The notes beneath the pieces were generated by a model, which saw only the letters and a list, made by a program, of their open reading frames with translations, was not told where the DNA came from and made no database searches. From contig NZ_CP072597.1 in the NCBI RefSeq assembly GCF_018847975.1, positions 4,565,001-4,629,000 on the forward strand: 64,000 nt of DNA. The letters run 5' to 3'. Positions within the stretch are counted from its first letter, which is position 1. Each line of letters opens with the position of its first letter. The translations under genes were made by a program, and so were the position numbers. Of the stretch, positions 16,067 to 25,097 are shown piece by piece. Origin of the DNA: Lysobacter sp. K5869. Its GTDB lineage: Bacteria > Pseudomonadota > Gammaproteobacteria > Xanthomonadales > Xanthomonadaceae.

Positions 16067-16873
16067 ATGAATCAGCGCATCCTCCGCTCCGTCCGCCTGA
16101 GCGCCCTCGCCTGCGCCCTGGGCCTTTCCTTCGTCGCCACCCAAGCCAGCGCGCAAAGCGCGGAAGTCGTATCGGCCGGGAGCAAGGCCTGCGCGCTCAG
16201 CGGCGGCGTCACCGTCACCCTGCTGGGCCTCAACACCACGTTGCCGCTGCCGTGCACCGGTCAAGCCCAGGTCACCGCGCCGGGCAGCAAGGAGAACAGC
16301 GCGCTGGGTCTGGACATCGGCCTGCTCGGCTTGGTCAGCGTGGTCAAGGTCGACGTCGCCCAACAGCGCGCCGACTACACCAACCTCGCCGGCGCCACCG
16401 CGCTCGACGCGCGCTCCTCGGCCGCGGGCCTGAGCCTGGTGCAGAACCTCGTCAGCCTGGAAGGCGCCAGCGGCACCTTGGCCTGCGACTCGCTGACCGG
16501 CAGCACCGTGCTGCAGTGCCAGGCCGCCGCCAACGTCGCCGACGTGCGCATCGCCGGCGGCAACGTCATCACCGTCCCCTCGCCGCTGCCGCGCGATTTC
16601 ACCGTGCCGGTCGGCGGCAGCATCCGTCTGGTGGTGCTCGGCCTGACCATCGAAGTCCCGGTCGGCGGCGCGCTCAAGCTCAACCATGTCACCACCCAGG
16701 GCGCGGGCACGCGCAACGTCAGCGTGACCCACAAGCCGGCGCAGCTGACCCTCGGCGGCAGCGTGCAGGTCGGCGGCCTGGGCCTGGTCGGCGTCAACGT
16801 CGAAGCCGCGGTCAGCCCGGAGACCATCAACGTCACCGGCCGTACGCCGTTCACGGCCGTCACCGTGGATTGA
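16067..16873 (+). CDS. Exported choice-of-anchor-P-like protein
   Basis: This is a 268-residue protein with a clear signal peptide (residues 1-29, MNQRILRSVRLSALACALGL then SFVATQASA). The mature part is beta-rich, low in charge and rich in Val/Thr/Gly/Ala. It has two similar halves, with LSLVQNLVSLEGASGTLACD in the first and RLVVLGLTIEVPVGGALKLN in the second. The patterns resemble the choice-of-anchor P family of surface proteins, though I cannot confirm this without a profile search. Four cysteines may form disulfides. A strong terminator and a large heptamer repeat follow. A surface or matrix role is inferred; no catalytic motif is visible. Confidence 0.7.
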   Translation: MNQRILRSVRLSALACALGLSFVATQASAQSAEVVSAGSKACALSGGVTVTLLGLNTTLPLPCTGQAQVTAPGSKENSALGLDIGLLGLVSVVKVDVAQQRADYTNLAGATALDARSSAAGLSLVQNLVSLEGASGTLACDSLTGSTVLQCQAAANVADVRIAGGNVITVPSPLPRDFTVPVGGSIRLVVLGLTIEVPVGGALKLNHVTTQGAGTRNVSVTHKPAQLTLGGSVQVGGLGLVGVNVEAAVSPETINVTGRTPFTAVTVD

Positions 16874-16905
16874 GTTGGTTCGTTAGCGGCGTAGTTCGTC
16901 CGCAG

Positions 16906-16945
16906 CGCCCCGCGTCGGCGACGACGCGGGGCGATTGTGTTTTGA
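16906..16945 (+). terminator. Intrinsic terminator after the choice-of-anchor-like gene
   Basis: A perfect 12-bp stem CGCCCCGCGTCG / CGACGCGGGGCG (16906-16917 and 16922-16933) has a GCGA tetraloop. ATTGTGTTTT follows, 33 bases after the stop. Confidence 0.88.
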
Positions 16946-16947
16946 GG

Positions 16948-17158
16948 CTAGGGAAAGAAGGGAATGGGGAAAGAAGGGAATGGGGAATGGGAGGGAGCGC
17001 AGGTGAAGCCCTCATTCCCCATCCTTCTTTTCCTCTGTTCCTTTCGCCGAAAGCGCTATCCTCCCGCCCGCCGCAACATGGCGAGTGCGGAGCTCCCCAT
17101 TCCCCATTCCCCATTCCCCATTCCCCATTCCCCATTCCCTATTCCCTTCTTTCCCTAG
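16948..17158. repeat. 211-base inverted element of GGGGAAT heptamers
   Basis: The ends are a perfect 18-base inverted repeat, CTAGGGAAAGAAGGGAAT at 16948-16965 and its complement at 17141-17158. Inside, the left half has a few GGGGAAT units and the right half at least six CCCCATT units in tandem (about 17096-17145). The middle (about 17000-17090) is not repetitive. It starts right after the terminator of the upstream gene. Confidence 0.9.
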
Positions 17159-17241
17159 CGCTGAAAGCGCGATCCCCCACAACTGCGCAACCTCGATCAA
17201 CTCCCCCCTGCCACCCTCTCCCGGCACGACGACGACGGAGC

Positions 17242-18111
17242 ATGCCCTTGGTTCGCAGCACCACCTTCGAGCAATACAGCGCCCGCATCGAGAAAGTGGT
17301 GGCGTTCCTGGCGCAACGCCTCGACCAGCCGCTGACCTTGGCGCAACTGGCCGAAGCCGGGCATTTCTCGCCCTATCACTTCCACCGCGTCTACCGCGGC
17401 CTGATGGGCGAGACCATCGCCAGCACCCAGCGCCGCCTGCGCCTGCACCGCGCCGCGCACGAGCTGCTGCACAGCCCGCACAGCATCGCGCGCATCGCCC
17501 AGCGCGCCGGCTACGCCAGCGTCGCCGCCTTCACCCGCGCGTTCGGCGCCGCCTACGAGCAGACTCCGGCGGCGTTCCGCAAGCGTCGTGCCGCCCCGCC
17601 CGCGCTGGCCCGCGCGGACTTCGACCCGACTCTGGAGAGCCTCATGTACACCGCGCAAATTTCCACCCTCGCCCCGCACCGCGCCGTCGCCCTGCCGCAC
17701 CGCGGCGACTACAACGGCATCGGCCCCGTGTTCGAGCGCCTGTACGGCTGGGCCGGCGCGTCGGGCCTGCTCGGCCCGCAGCCGGTGCGCGCGTTCGGCA
17801 TCTACTACGACAGCCCCAACGACACGCCGGCCGAAGAACTGCGCTCCGAGGCCTGCCTCGCGGTGCCGGCCAACACCGCGCCCGGCGACGGCATGCGCTG
17901 GATCGAGATCGCCGGCGGCCGCCACGCCGTGGTCGTGCACACCGGTCCCTACAGCGAACTGCACCGCGCCTACGACTGGCTGTTCTGCCAATGGCTGCCG
18001 GCCAGCGGCGAGGAAGCCGGCGACGCGCCGGTGTACGAGGAATACCTCAACGACAGCCGCAGCCTGCCGCCCGAGCAATGGCAAACCGCGATCTGCCTGC
18101 CGCTGAAATGA
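17242..18111 (+). CDS. AraC-family regulator with GyrI-like effector domain
   Basis: This is a 289-residue protein. The N-terminal part (about 10-115) is a double helix-turn-helix of the AraC/XylS type (LTLAQLAEAGHFSPYHFHRV, SIARIAQRAGYASVAAFTRA, FGAAYEQTPAAFRKRR). The C-terminal part (about 131-289) is a GyrI-like small-molecule-binding domain (VALPHRGDYNGIGPVFERL, GIYYDSPNDTPAEELRSEAC, YEEYLNDSRSLPPEQW). This arrangement is that of Rob/SbmC-like regulators, which sense drugs or other amphipathic molecules. The ATG used begins the domain; a longer frame covers the repeat element upstream. Its targets are unknown. An intrinsic terminator lies about 65 bases downstream. Confidence 0.92.
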   Translation: MPLVRSTTFEQYSARIEKVVAFLAQRLDQPLTLAQLAEAGHFSPYHFHRVYRGLMGETIASTQRRLRLHRAAHELLHSPHSIARIAQRAGYASVAAFTRAFGAAYEQTPAAFRKRRAAPPALARADFDPTLESLMYTAQISTLAPHRAVALPHRGDYNGIGPVFERLYGWAGASGLLGPQPVRAFGIYYDSPNDTPAEELRSEACLAVPANTAPGDGMRWIEIAGGRHAVVVHTGPYSELHRAYDWLFCQWLPASGEEAGDAPVYEEYLNDSRSLPPEQWQTAICLPLK

Positions 18112-18126
18112 TCCGTTCGCAGCGCC

Positions 18127-18150
18127 TGTAGGAGCGGCGTAAGCCGCGAT
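18127..18150 (+). repeat. REP-like palindrome
   Basis: A single plus-oriented copy (TGTAGGAGCGGCGTAAGCCG and following CGAT) begins 16 bases after the stop of the AraC/GyrI-like gene. Confidence 0.8.
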
Positions 18151-18174
18151 CCACCCAATCGACGCACGCAAGCG

Positions 18175-18208
18175 AAGCCGCCGAAGCCCTGATCTTCGGC
18201 GGCTTTTT
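18175..18208 (+). terminator. Intrinsic terminator after the AraC/GyrI-like gene
   Basis: The stem AAGCCGCCGAAG / CTTCGGCGGCTT has a 7-base loop and ends in a T run (18204-18208). Confidence 0.85.
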
Positions 18209-18260
18209 CTTGTCGATCTTTTCCGGCTTCGGCTATCGCGTGGTATTCGATCGCTTCGGT

Positions 18261-18285
18261 GGATCGCGGCTCACGCCGCTCCTAC
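18261..18285 (-). repeat. REP-like palindrome
   Basis: A single minus-oriented copy (GGATCGCGGCTCACGCCGCT and following CCTAC) pairs at a distance with the copy at 18127. The terminator at 18175-18208 lies between them. Confidence 0.8.
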
Positions 18286-18417
18286 GCACAGCGCCAACTC
18301 GCACCGCGCTCACAGATCGCACCCGCCCCATCGCGCCGCATCAACGGATTTTTAGCGTTCCAACCGCTACCGTGCGTCCATGACGCATCCAAGCCCGCAG
18401 TCCCCGGATCGCCCGCG

Positions 18418-19569
18418 ATGAGCGCGCAGTGCGATTACAGCTTCGGCATCGAGGAAGAGTTCTTCCTCGTCCGTCCCCACAGCCGCCTGCTCGCCACGCA
18501 AGTGCCCGCGCGCCTGCTCAAGCGCGCGCGCGCCGAACTCGGCGAGAGCATCGAAAGCGAACTGCTGCAAGCGCAGATCGAAATCGCCTCGCCGGTGCAA
18601 TGCGACCCCGCCCAGGCCCGGCGCCAACTCGGCGAACTGCGCCGCGGCCTGGCCGCGCTCGCGCACGAGCACGGGCTGGCGCTGCTCGCCGCCGGCACCC
18701 ACCCGCTGGGCCAATGGCGCGAGCAAAGCCCGACCGATAAGCCGCGCTACCGGCAGTTGGTCGAGGATTTCCAGATCGTCGCCCGGCGCAGCCAGGTCTG
18801 CGGCCTGCACGTGCACGTGCAACTGCCCGACGACGTCGACCGCGTGCAAGCGATGAACCGCGCGATGCCGTGGCTGCCGTTGCTGCTGGCGCTGTCCACG
18901 TCCTCGCCGTTCTGGGACCGTTTGAACAGCGGACTGATGAGCTACCGTCAGGCCATGTACGACGAATGGCCGCGCACCGGCATTCCCGATTTCTTCGCCG
19001 GCGAAGCCGAGTACGACGCCTTCGCCGCGCTGCTGGTGCGCGCCGGCGCGATCGGCGACGCGGGCTCGCTGTGGTGGGCGATCCGGCCCTCGCCGAACTT
19101 CCCCACCGTCGAGCTGCGCATCAGCGACGCCTGCACCCACCTCGACGACAGCCTCGCCATCGCCGCGCTGTTCCGCTGCCTGATGCGGCATATCTCGCGC
19201 CACCCCGCCGAAGCGCCGCCGTGCGACGCGGGCACGCGCCGCTTGATCGACGAAAACCGCTGGCGCGCCAAGCGCTCGGGCCTGCAGGCCGAATTCTTCG
19301 ACGCCAGCGGCCGGATCGAACCCGCGCTGGCGCAGCTGCGGCGTTTGCGCGAACTCGTCGCCGACGATGCCGCCGCGCTCGACTGCACCGCCGCGCTGGC
19401 GCATCTGGACGTGATCGCCGAGCGCGGCACCAGCGCGCACGCGCAGTTGGCGATCTACCGCGAACGGCGCCAAAACGGCGCCAGCCGCAACACCGCGCTC
19501 AAGGCCGTGGTCGATTGGCTGCTGCAAGCGACCGTCCCCGCCGCGGACGCCGACACTCCCCCGAATTGA
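18418..19569 (+). CDS. YbdK-family carboxylate-amine ligase (glutamate-cysteine ligase 2 family)
   Basis: This is a 383-residue member of the GCS2 family. The start SAQCDYSFGIEEEFFLVRP carries the conserved GIEEEF metal/substrate-binding motif. Further signatures are HPLGQWREQSPTDKPRYRQL, QVCGLHVHVQLPDDVDRVQA, and RPSPNFPTVELRISDACTHL. Known members have weak gamma-glutamylcysteine ligase activity, and many ligate other amines to glutamate. ATG 18418 precedes the conserved core directly. Only 16 bases separate it from a class I amidotransferase-like C26 hydrolase, so the two likely form an operon that makes and removes gamma-glutamyl linkages. The actual amine is not known. Confidence 0.88.
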   Translation: MSAQCDYSFGIEEEFFLVRPHSRLLATQVPARLLKRARAELGESIESELLQAQIEIASPVQCDPAQARRQLGELRRGLAALAHEHGLALLAAGTHPLGQWREQSPTDKPRYRQLVEDFQIVARRSQVCGLHVHVQLPDDVDRVQAMNRAMPWLPLLLALSTSSPFWDRLNSGLMSYRQAMYDEWPRTGIPDFFAGEAEYDAFAALLVRAGAIGDAGSLWWAIRPSPNFPTVELRISDACTHLDDSLAIAALFRCLMRHISRHPAEAPPCDAGTRRLIDENRWRAKRSGLQAEFFDASGRIEPALAQLRRLRELVADDAAALDCTAALAHLDVIAERGTSAHAQLAIYRERRQNGASRNTALKAVVDWLLQATVPAADADTPPN

Positions 19570-19585
19570 TCCGCCCGAGCCCGCC

Positions 19586-20380
19586 ATGGCCAACGCCGCC
19601 CGCAAACTATTGATCGGACTGTCCCCGCGCATGATGCGCAACCTGCCGCCCGAATACGGCTTCCGCAACAAGACCCTGCAATACCTCGAGCAATCGATGG
19701 CGCATTGGGTCATGAGCAGCGGCGCGCTGGTGGTGATGATCCCCACCGTCGACGCCGAGGGCGCGGTCCAGGCCAGCGACCTGTCGGTGCGCGATTACGC
19801 CGGCGCGCTCGACGGCCTGATCCTGCAAGGCGGCGCCGACATCGACCCGGTCGCATACGGCGAACGTCCCAGCGAATTGCTGATGGCGACCGATCCCGAT
19901 CGCGACCGCTTCGAGCTGAGCCTGCTGCGCGCCTTCATCGACGTCGGCAAACCGGTGCTCGGCGTTTGCCGCGGCATGCAGCTCATCAACGTCGCCCACG
20001 GCGGCAGCTTGTACCAAGACTTGGTCGGCGGCGGCGCGACCCGCGCGCAGCATTACATTCCCGCGCAGTACGACGAACACAAGCACGCCTTGCGCTTGCG
20101 CGAGGACGGCTGGCTGGCGTCGCTGTATCCGCAGGTGGCCCAGCCGCAGGTCAATTCGATCCATCATCAGGGCATCAAGCAAATCGGCGACGGTCTGCAA
20201 GTGGAAGCCTGGTCCGAGGACGGCATCGCCGAATGCGTGCGCGGCGACGAGGGCTTCGTGGTCGGCGTGCAATGGCATCCGGAGTTCCACGATCATCGTT
20301 TCCCCGAATTGTTGTCGGGGCGGCCGTTGTTGATGGCGTTCATCGAGGCGGCGCGGCAGCGCGAGCGGGCCGGGGGTTGA
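19586..20380 (+). CDS. Gamma-glutamyl-gamma-aminobutyrate hydrolase family protein (C26)
   Basis: This is a 264-residue class I glutamine-amidotransferase-like hydrolase. The nucleophile is Cys128 in LGVCRGMQLINV. The histidine-glutamate pair lies in VVGVQWHPEF. The GLILQGGADIDPVAYGE segment is typical of the PuuD/peptidase C26 group, which cleave gamma-glutamyl amides such as gamma-glutamyl-GABA. It is the second gene after a YbdK-type ligase, which suggests a matched gamma-glutamyl ligase/hydrolase pair. There is no signal peptide, so it acts in the cytoplasm. An inverted REP pair lies downstream. Its family is secure; its physiological substrate is inferred only in general terms. Confidence 0.9.
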   Translation: MANAARKLLIGLSPRMMRNLPPEYGFRNKTLQYLEQSMAHWVMSSGALVVMIPTVDAEGAVQASDLSVRDYAGALDGLILQGGADIDPVAYGERPSELLMATDPDRDRFELSLLRAFIDVGKPVLGVCRGMQLINVAHGGSLYQDLVGGGATRAQHYIPAQYDEHKHALRLREDGWLASLYPQVAQPQVNSIHHQGIKQIGDGLQVEAWSEDGIAECVRGDEGFVVGVQWHPEFHDHRFPELLSGRPLLMAFIEAARQRERAGG

Positions 20381-20417
20381 AGCCTGCGCGGGCGAACGGG
20401 AGTTTCGGCGTGGTTGG

Positions 20418-20488
20418 GTTTTCGCGGTCGCGGCTCACGCCGCTCCTACCGCCCCACCTGTAGGAGCGGCGTGAGCCGCGACCGCGAC
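20418..20488. repeat. REP-like palindrome pair (head to head)
   Basis: A minus-oriented copy at about 20418-20449 and a plus-oriented copy at 20459-20488 form a large potential hairpin. It lies between the convergent C26 hydrolase and S8 peptidase genes. Confidence 0.88.
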
Positions 20489-20552
20489 ACCCCGCTGGCC
20501 GCGCAAACAACGAAGGCGGCCGCAGCCGCCCTCGTCGCGAACTCCGCGCCGC

Positions 20553-22634
20553 TTACCCCGCGACGCAGTTGTAGCAAACCAACGCGAAATCCTGATCCGT
20601 GTCGTCCCCCGAGTTCGGCAAGCCGTTGGAGTTGATGTCGGTCGCGCGCACCTCGATGGTGAACGCGTTGCCGCCATGCTGCGCCGCTTGCAGGAACACG
20701 CCCTCGTTGTTGTTGCGCGCGTCCGCCGCGCCGCCGGTCGCCGACCAGCCGCTGGCGGCGAACACGTTGCCGAGGAAGGTGCTGGCGCCGGCGCTCACGC
20801 GCAGGTCGAGATTGTTGTTCCACGCCGGCGTGGTGCCGCCCAGGCCGTGGCCCGGCGCGTCGGTCCACACCAGCATGATCCGCACCGGCTTGGTCGCGTC
20901 GGCGGCGCGGTAGCTGCGGCTCCAGTTCTCGCCGCTGTTGTTGAACACGTGGGTCTGATCGACGTATTGCACGGTCTGCGCCGGTTTCAGCACCGGATCG
21001 ATCAGCATCCGCCCCCAGCCCTGCTTGCTGTCGGGCGCGGTCGCCAGGGTGCCGCCGTCGGCGTCGAGCTTGCCGACCAGATTCAGCGACACCGCGGTGA
21101 ACGCCGCGCGGGTCAGCGCCGGGCTCGGCGTCGCTCCGGCGAATTTGCTGCGGTAGTACTGGGTGAACAAAGCGCTGGCGCCGGCGACCTGCGGCGAGGC
21201 CATGCTGGTGCCGCACATCAGCCCATGGCCCGTGGCGCTGTTGGCCGAATCGATCGAACAGCCCGGCGCAACGATGCCCGGAATGCGCCGGCCGTCCAGC
21301 GCGGGACCGTGCGCAGTGTTGCTGGACAAGTCGTTGATCGCGGCGATCTGCACCGTGGCCGAACTCTGGCCCTTGGTCGAGCCGACGGTGAAGGTGTTCT
21401 TGGCTTCGTCCGGCGAGCCCTGGCTCTGGGTGCCGCCATTGCCGTTCATGAACGACAGCACGTAGTTGAGCGGCTGATCGCCCGGCGCGTTCGGATCGGC
21501 GTCGCGCACGCCGACGTCGACCTGTCGCGTGTCGCCGTCGTAACCGCGCGGCGAACCGGCCGGCCCCCAGCTGTTGCCGGAGATCGTCGCGTTGTTGCGC
21601 ACCGACTGGGTCATCAGCAGCAACATGCCGCCGGCCTGGGTGTAGAACGGCGAATACACCTGCTCGACCAACTTGGCGCCGGGCGCGACGCCGAGGCCGC
21701 GCAGGAAGCTGCCGGTGGACGCGGTGGCGCGCACGTTGGACGCGCCGTCGCCGGCCATGATCGCCGCGGTGTGGGTGCCGTGCGCGCTGCTGGCCGAACC
21801 GCCGCAGGTGGTGCCGGTGCAGGCGGCCATGCGCGCAGCCAGGTCGGGATGGGTGTGGTAGATGCCGCCGTCGACGTTGGCGATGGTCACGCCGCTGCCG
21901 TTGATGCCCAGGCCGCTGAGATAGCTCAGATAACCCGGCACGGCGAGATTGCTCGCGTTGACGTTGCCGGCGTTGATCTGGCCGCTGATCTCGCCGCGCA
22001 GGCCGCCGTCGGTGGGCACGCTCTGCACGCTGTAAACGCCCGGCGCCTGCGCCAGCAGCGCGATCTGATCGGCCGGCACGCGCACGCTCTGGCTTTGCAG
22101 CGCGCGATCGACGATCTGCGCACCGCCGCCCGCGTCGGCCGCGCCGATCTTGCTCAAGGTCGCGGCGACGCCGGCGCTGCCGCGGCGGCTGATCACGCGC
22201 ACCTCCAGCGGCCCGGCGCTCTTCGCCGCGGTCTGACGCAACTGCGGCAGCACTTTGTACGCCGGCAGGAAATCGCCGCTCCAACGCACCTCGCGCTGCC
22301 CGGCCACGCGCGCCAACGCATCGCGCTTGCCCCACACGATGTAAGTGTAGGGATGCAGATACTGCACCGGCTCCAAGCCCTTGCTGCGCAGCTCATCGAG
22401 CCAAGCCTGACGCACCGGCCCCTGGAACTGCACCAGACGCCAATCCTCGCCGTCCGCGCGCGCGCGGCCCCAAACGCTGGCGGCCTGCACCGGTTGCTGC
22501 TTGAGCGGATCGAAACGCAGTCCGCCCAGATCCAATTCGTAATTCAGCGCGTGGTCGGACGCCTGCGCGGCGGCCAGCGACGAGGACAAAGCCAGAGCCA
22601 CGGCCAGCGCCGTGAGCGTGTTGCGACGGTTCAT
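20553..22634 (-). CDS. Secreted S8 (subtilisin-like) serine peptidase
   Basis: This is a 693-residue exported protease. The signal peptide covers about 1-25 (MNRRNTLTALAVALALSSSL). A propeptide-like region follows, to about 200. The subtilase domain has catalytic Asp255 (TIANVDGGIYHTHPDL), His285 (SSAHGTHTAAIMAG), oxyanion Asn354 (SGNSWG) and Ser477 (MCGTSMASPQVAG). The C-terminal part (from about 560) is a beta-rich domain of the proprotein-convertase P type (VRIMLVWTDAPGHGLGGTTP, NNNLDLRVSAG). The usual D-S/T-G motif is D-G-G here. The start is fixed by GGAGAT before ATG. It probably acts outside the cell in nutrient release or predation, as expected for this lytic group. Confidence 0.93.
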   Translation of the reverse strand: MNRRNTLTALAVALALSSSLAAAQASDHALNYELDLGGLRFDPLKQQPVQAASVWGRARADGEDWRLVQFQGPVRQAWLDELRSKGLEPVQYLHPYTYIVWGKRDALARVAGQREVRWSGDFLPAYKVLPQLRQTAAKSAGPLEVRVISRRGSAGVAATLSKIGAADAGGGAQIVDRALQSQSVRVPADQIALLAQAPGVYSVQSVPTDGGLRGEISGQINAGNVNASNLAVPGYLSYLSGLGINGSGVTIANVDGGIYHTHPDLAARMAACTGTTCGGSASSAHGTHTAAIMAGDGASNVRATASTGSFLRGLGVAPGAKLVEQVYSPFYTQAGGMLLLMTQSVRNNATISGNSWGPAGSPRGYDGDTRQVDVGVRDADPNAPGDQPLNYVLSFMNGNGGTQSQGSPDEAKNTFTVGSTKGQSSATVQIAAINDLSSNTAHGPALDGRRIPGIVAPGCSIDSANSATGHGLMCGTSMASPQVAGASALFTQYYRSKFAGATPSPALTRAAFTAVSLNLVGKLDADGGTLATAPDSKQGWGRMLIDPVLKPAQTVQYVDQTHVFNNSGENWSRSYRAADATKPVRIMLVWTDAPGHGLGGTTPAWNNNLDLRVSAGASTFLGNVFAASGWSATGGAADARNNNEGVFLQAAQHGGNAFTIEVRATDINSNGLPNSGDDTDQDFALVCYNCVAG

Positions 22635-23133
22635 GCGGTCATCTCCAGAAAAAGTTCGGCCTTCGCCGTCCGCGCGGACGGCGTTGGGAGGGAATCGATC
22701 GTGGATACACCGGACAGCCGCGTCCGGGCTGCCTGCGTCGCCGGAACGCCAGCACGACACTGCCTCGCCCGCGCGCGGCGCGTCCATGCGCAGACGAACG
22801 GCGCGCAGATCAGGCTGTTGCGGGCGATCACAGAACTCCGAAACAGTCGGGCGCAAGGCGATTCGGCACGCAATTTGCGAACGGTCGTTCAGGTTTTCGG
22901 CGTCGCCCAATACCCAAACACACGCATTTCTTAACCTGTAAATCGCACGCCCATTGAGCAACACAGAGAGAACTTACCCACCCCGCGCACAACGCAAACA
23001 TATTCCACGCGCAGCGCATGCTGAAAACATCAAGACAATTTCCATCCACAGAAAAAAGAAGATTGATTTCCCGATTTTTGTGGGATTCCATGCGCTTGCG
23101 AACGCAGCCAATTCACGCACGACAGGGAAGATC
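22635..23133. other. Divergent intergenic region between S8 peptidase and virB5-like gene
   Basis: This is 499 bases with no gene. From about 22900 to 23110 the sequence is markedly AT-richer than the surroundings, which suggests promoter DNA for the T4SS-related genes and the left edge of an acquired block. No defined operator was recognised. Confidence 0.5.
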
Positions 23134-23904
23134 ATGACTCGCCATACGCATCGCACCCGCGGCCGGAAATCAAAGTCGCTCATCGCCGCGGCGCTGTCCG
23201 CGGCCTTGCTGGCCTTCGGCCCGATCGCAGCGCTGCCGGCGCGCGCGCAACTCGTCGTCACCGATCCGGGCAACCTCGGCCTCGCGATCAAGGACCTCAT
23301 CGAAAAGGGCATCCAATACGGCGAACAGGCCACCCGCTGGACCTCGCAGTACAACCATTACAAGCAGCAACTGATCAAGCTGCAGCAACTGCAAATGCAG
23401 CAATCGAACATGCGCGACGACTTCCCCGAACGCGATCCGGCCTACGGCATGGAAGACCTCTGCCCTGGCGCGCGTGGCGAAGGACTCGGCGGCGCGATGA
23501 GCGCGTTCAACCCGCAACTCGACTCCGACCTCGTCACCGAGCAGCGTCGACTCTGCCAGCGCATGGTCCTGGCCGACAACGCCAAGTACAACGAATCGGT
23601 GCGCATGCTCAAGCAGCTGATCCAGCGCAACCGCGAGTTCTCGCAGGTCGAAGGCCAGCGCAACCAAGTCGGCGAAAGCCAAGGCAAGCTCGCCGCCAAC
23701 GACAACGAAACCCAGCGCTTCATGGTCCGCACGCGCATGGACCTGGATTACTGGCAGGCGCGGATGAAGGCCTACGACGACTACATCGTCGCCCTGCAGA
23801 AAGACCAGGCCCGACTGGCGCGGCGCGCGCTGGAGGGCAAACCCAAGGGCGGTGTCGGCAAGATCATTCAGAGCGAGGCGATCAAGAGCGCGTTCTCGTT
23901 CTGA
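23134..23904 (+). CDS. VirB5-like type IV secretion protein
   Basis: This is a 256-residue exported protein. A long signal peptide covers about 1-38 (charged RTRGRKSKS, then a hydrophobic stretch ending ALPARA). The mature protein is long-helical and rich in Gln/Lys/Arg (TRWTSQYNHYKQQLIKLQQL, QQSNMRDDFPERDPAYGMED). It has two cysteines in DLCPG and RRLCQRM. This layout matches VirB5/TrbJ-type proteins that sit at the pilus tip of type IV secretion systems. The next gene, 43 bases downstream, is VirB6-like, the usual neighbour. Core virB/virD4 genes are not in the window. The assignment is by architecture and context. Confidence 0.75.
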   Translation: MTRHTHRTRGRKSKSLIAAALSAALLAFGPIAALPARAQLVVTDPGNLGLAIKDLIEKGIQYGEQATRWTSQYNHYKQQLIKLQQLQMQQSNMRDDFPERDPAYGMEDLCPGARGEGLGGAMSAFNPQLDSDLVTEQRRLCQRMVLADNAKYNESVRMLKQLIQRNREFSQVEGQRNQVGESQGKLAANDNETQRFMVRTRMDLDYWQARMKAYDDYIVALQKDQARLARRALEGKPKGGVGKIIQSEAIKSAFSF

Positions 23905-23947
23905 CCCCACGCCCGCTCACCGACCGATTCGATTCGACGGACCGAAC

Positions 23948-25097
23948 ATGCAGTTACCCACCGAATTCTACGATTGGCTGAACCCGCAGGCGCAGGGCGT
24001 CGGCGACTATCTCTACTTCAAGCTCGTCAACCTCTACTTCGATCAGAAGATCGACAAGTTCGGTCTGGCGCTGATGCGGCGCACGATGGCCTGGGCCAGC
24101 CAGATCGCGCTGGTGCTGGCGACGCTGTGGATCATGCTGGCCGGCTACCGCATCGTCACCGGCCAGTCGCGCGAACCGATGATGGCGCTGGTCACCAACG
24201 CCGCGCGGGTGACCTTCATCCTCGCCTTGGCCACCACCATGTCCTTCGGAGGCGCCGGCCTGCACCGGTTCTTCACCAAAGACCTCGACCACGAAGTGCA
24301 CGCGTTGTTCACCGACGACAGCAGCTCCAGCGCCGACGCGATCGACAAGAACCTGGCCTACATGCAAGTGGCGATGAGCGCGATCGACGCAGTGCAGATC
24401 CCCGAGGACAACCTCGAACTGCAGAGGAAAAAAGAACGCGCCCTGCTGTTCGCCGGCGTCGGCACCGCCAGCCCGCCGATGGTCGCCGGCGCGATGCTGC
24501 TGCTCTACAAATTCACCCTCGCCCTGTTCATCGGCCTCGGCCCCTTGTTCATCCTGTGCTTGATGTTCGACCAAACCAAGGACCTGTTCCGCAAGTGGCT
24601 GATGTACGGCATCGGCACCTTTGTTCTCGATGTCGATGCTCAGCGTGGTGGTGTCGATGGCGCTGGAGTTGATGGCGAAAGTGGCGGTCGCGCTGTGGGT
24701 GGCGAAAGCGGTCGGGATTCCGGGCACGGACGCCGAGGGGCTTGGCGTGCAGGCCATGCAGCAGGGCGGGATCGGGCTGCTGATGACGACCATCATCGTG
24801 ACGGTGCCGCCGGCGGCGGCGATGTTCTTTCAGGGGACGGTGGGGAGTTTCAGCTATAGCTCCGCATTTGGCTCGAAAGAACAACAGGGAGCGCAACCCT
24901 CGGGCGCGCCCCCCCCAACGCCCACCTCAGGACGGCGAAAGAACATCGGCTCCTTTGAGATCTCACGCACCTCCGAGCGACAACATCGATCACAACAGAA
25001 TCAAGACACACGAAGAGTCGCAAAAGCACAGGTAGACGAAACCTTCAGCACCCGTAAAAGTCGGGCTAGAAAACTTCCACTCGGGAGCTACGCGTGA
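23948..25097 (+). pseudogene. VirB6-like inner-membrane protein, copy 1, frameshifted
   Basis: The frame opens MQLPTEFYDWLNPQAQGVGD and follows the intact copy at 28018 closely as far as FRKWLMYGIGT. A run TTT at 24620-24622 then shifts the frame; the intact copy implies TT. In the other frame the match resumes at once (LFSMSMLSVVVSMALELMAK, AMQQGGIGLLMTTIIVTVPP, AAAMFFQGTVGSF) and runs to the TGA at 25095-25097. VirB6-type proteins are polytopic T4SS channel components; helices are visible in both halves. The C-terminal tail after GSFSYSSAFG is hydrophilic and unlike the intact copy. The cause is either a real mutation in a homopolymer or a sequencing error. The stop overlaps the GTG of the next gene. 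Confidence 0.85.

Noticed and set aside
17096..17145. Regular short repeats that could be taken for a CRISPR array
   Set aside because: The unit is a 7-bp tandem repeat without spacers, and there are no cas genes in the window.
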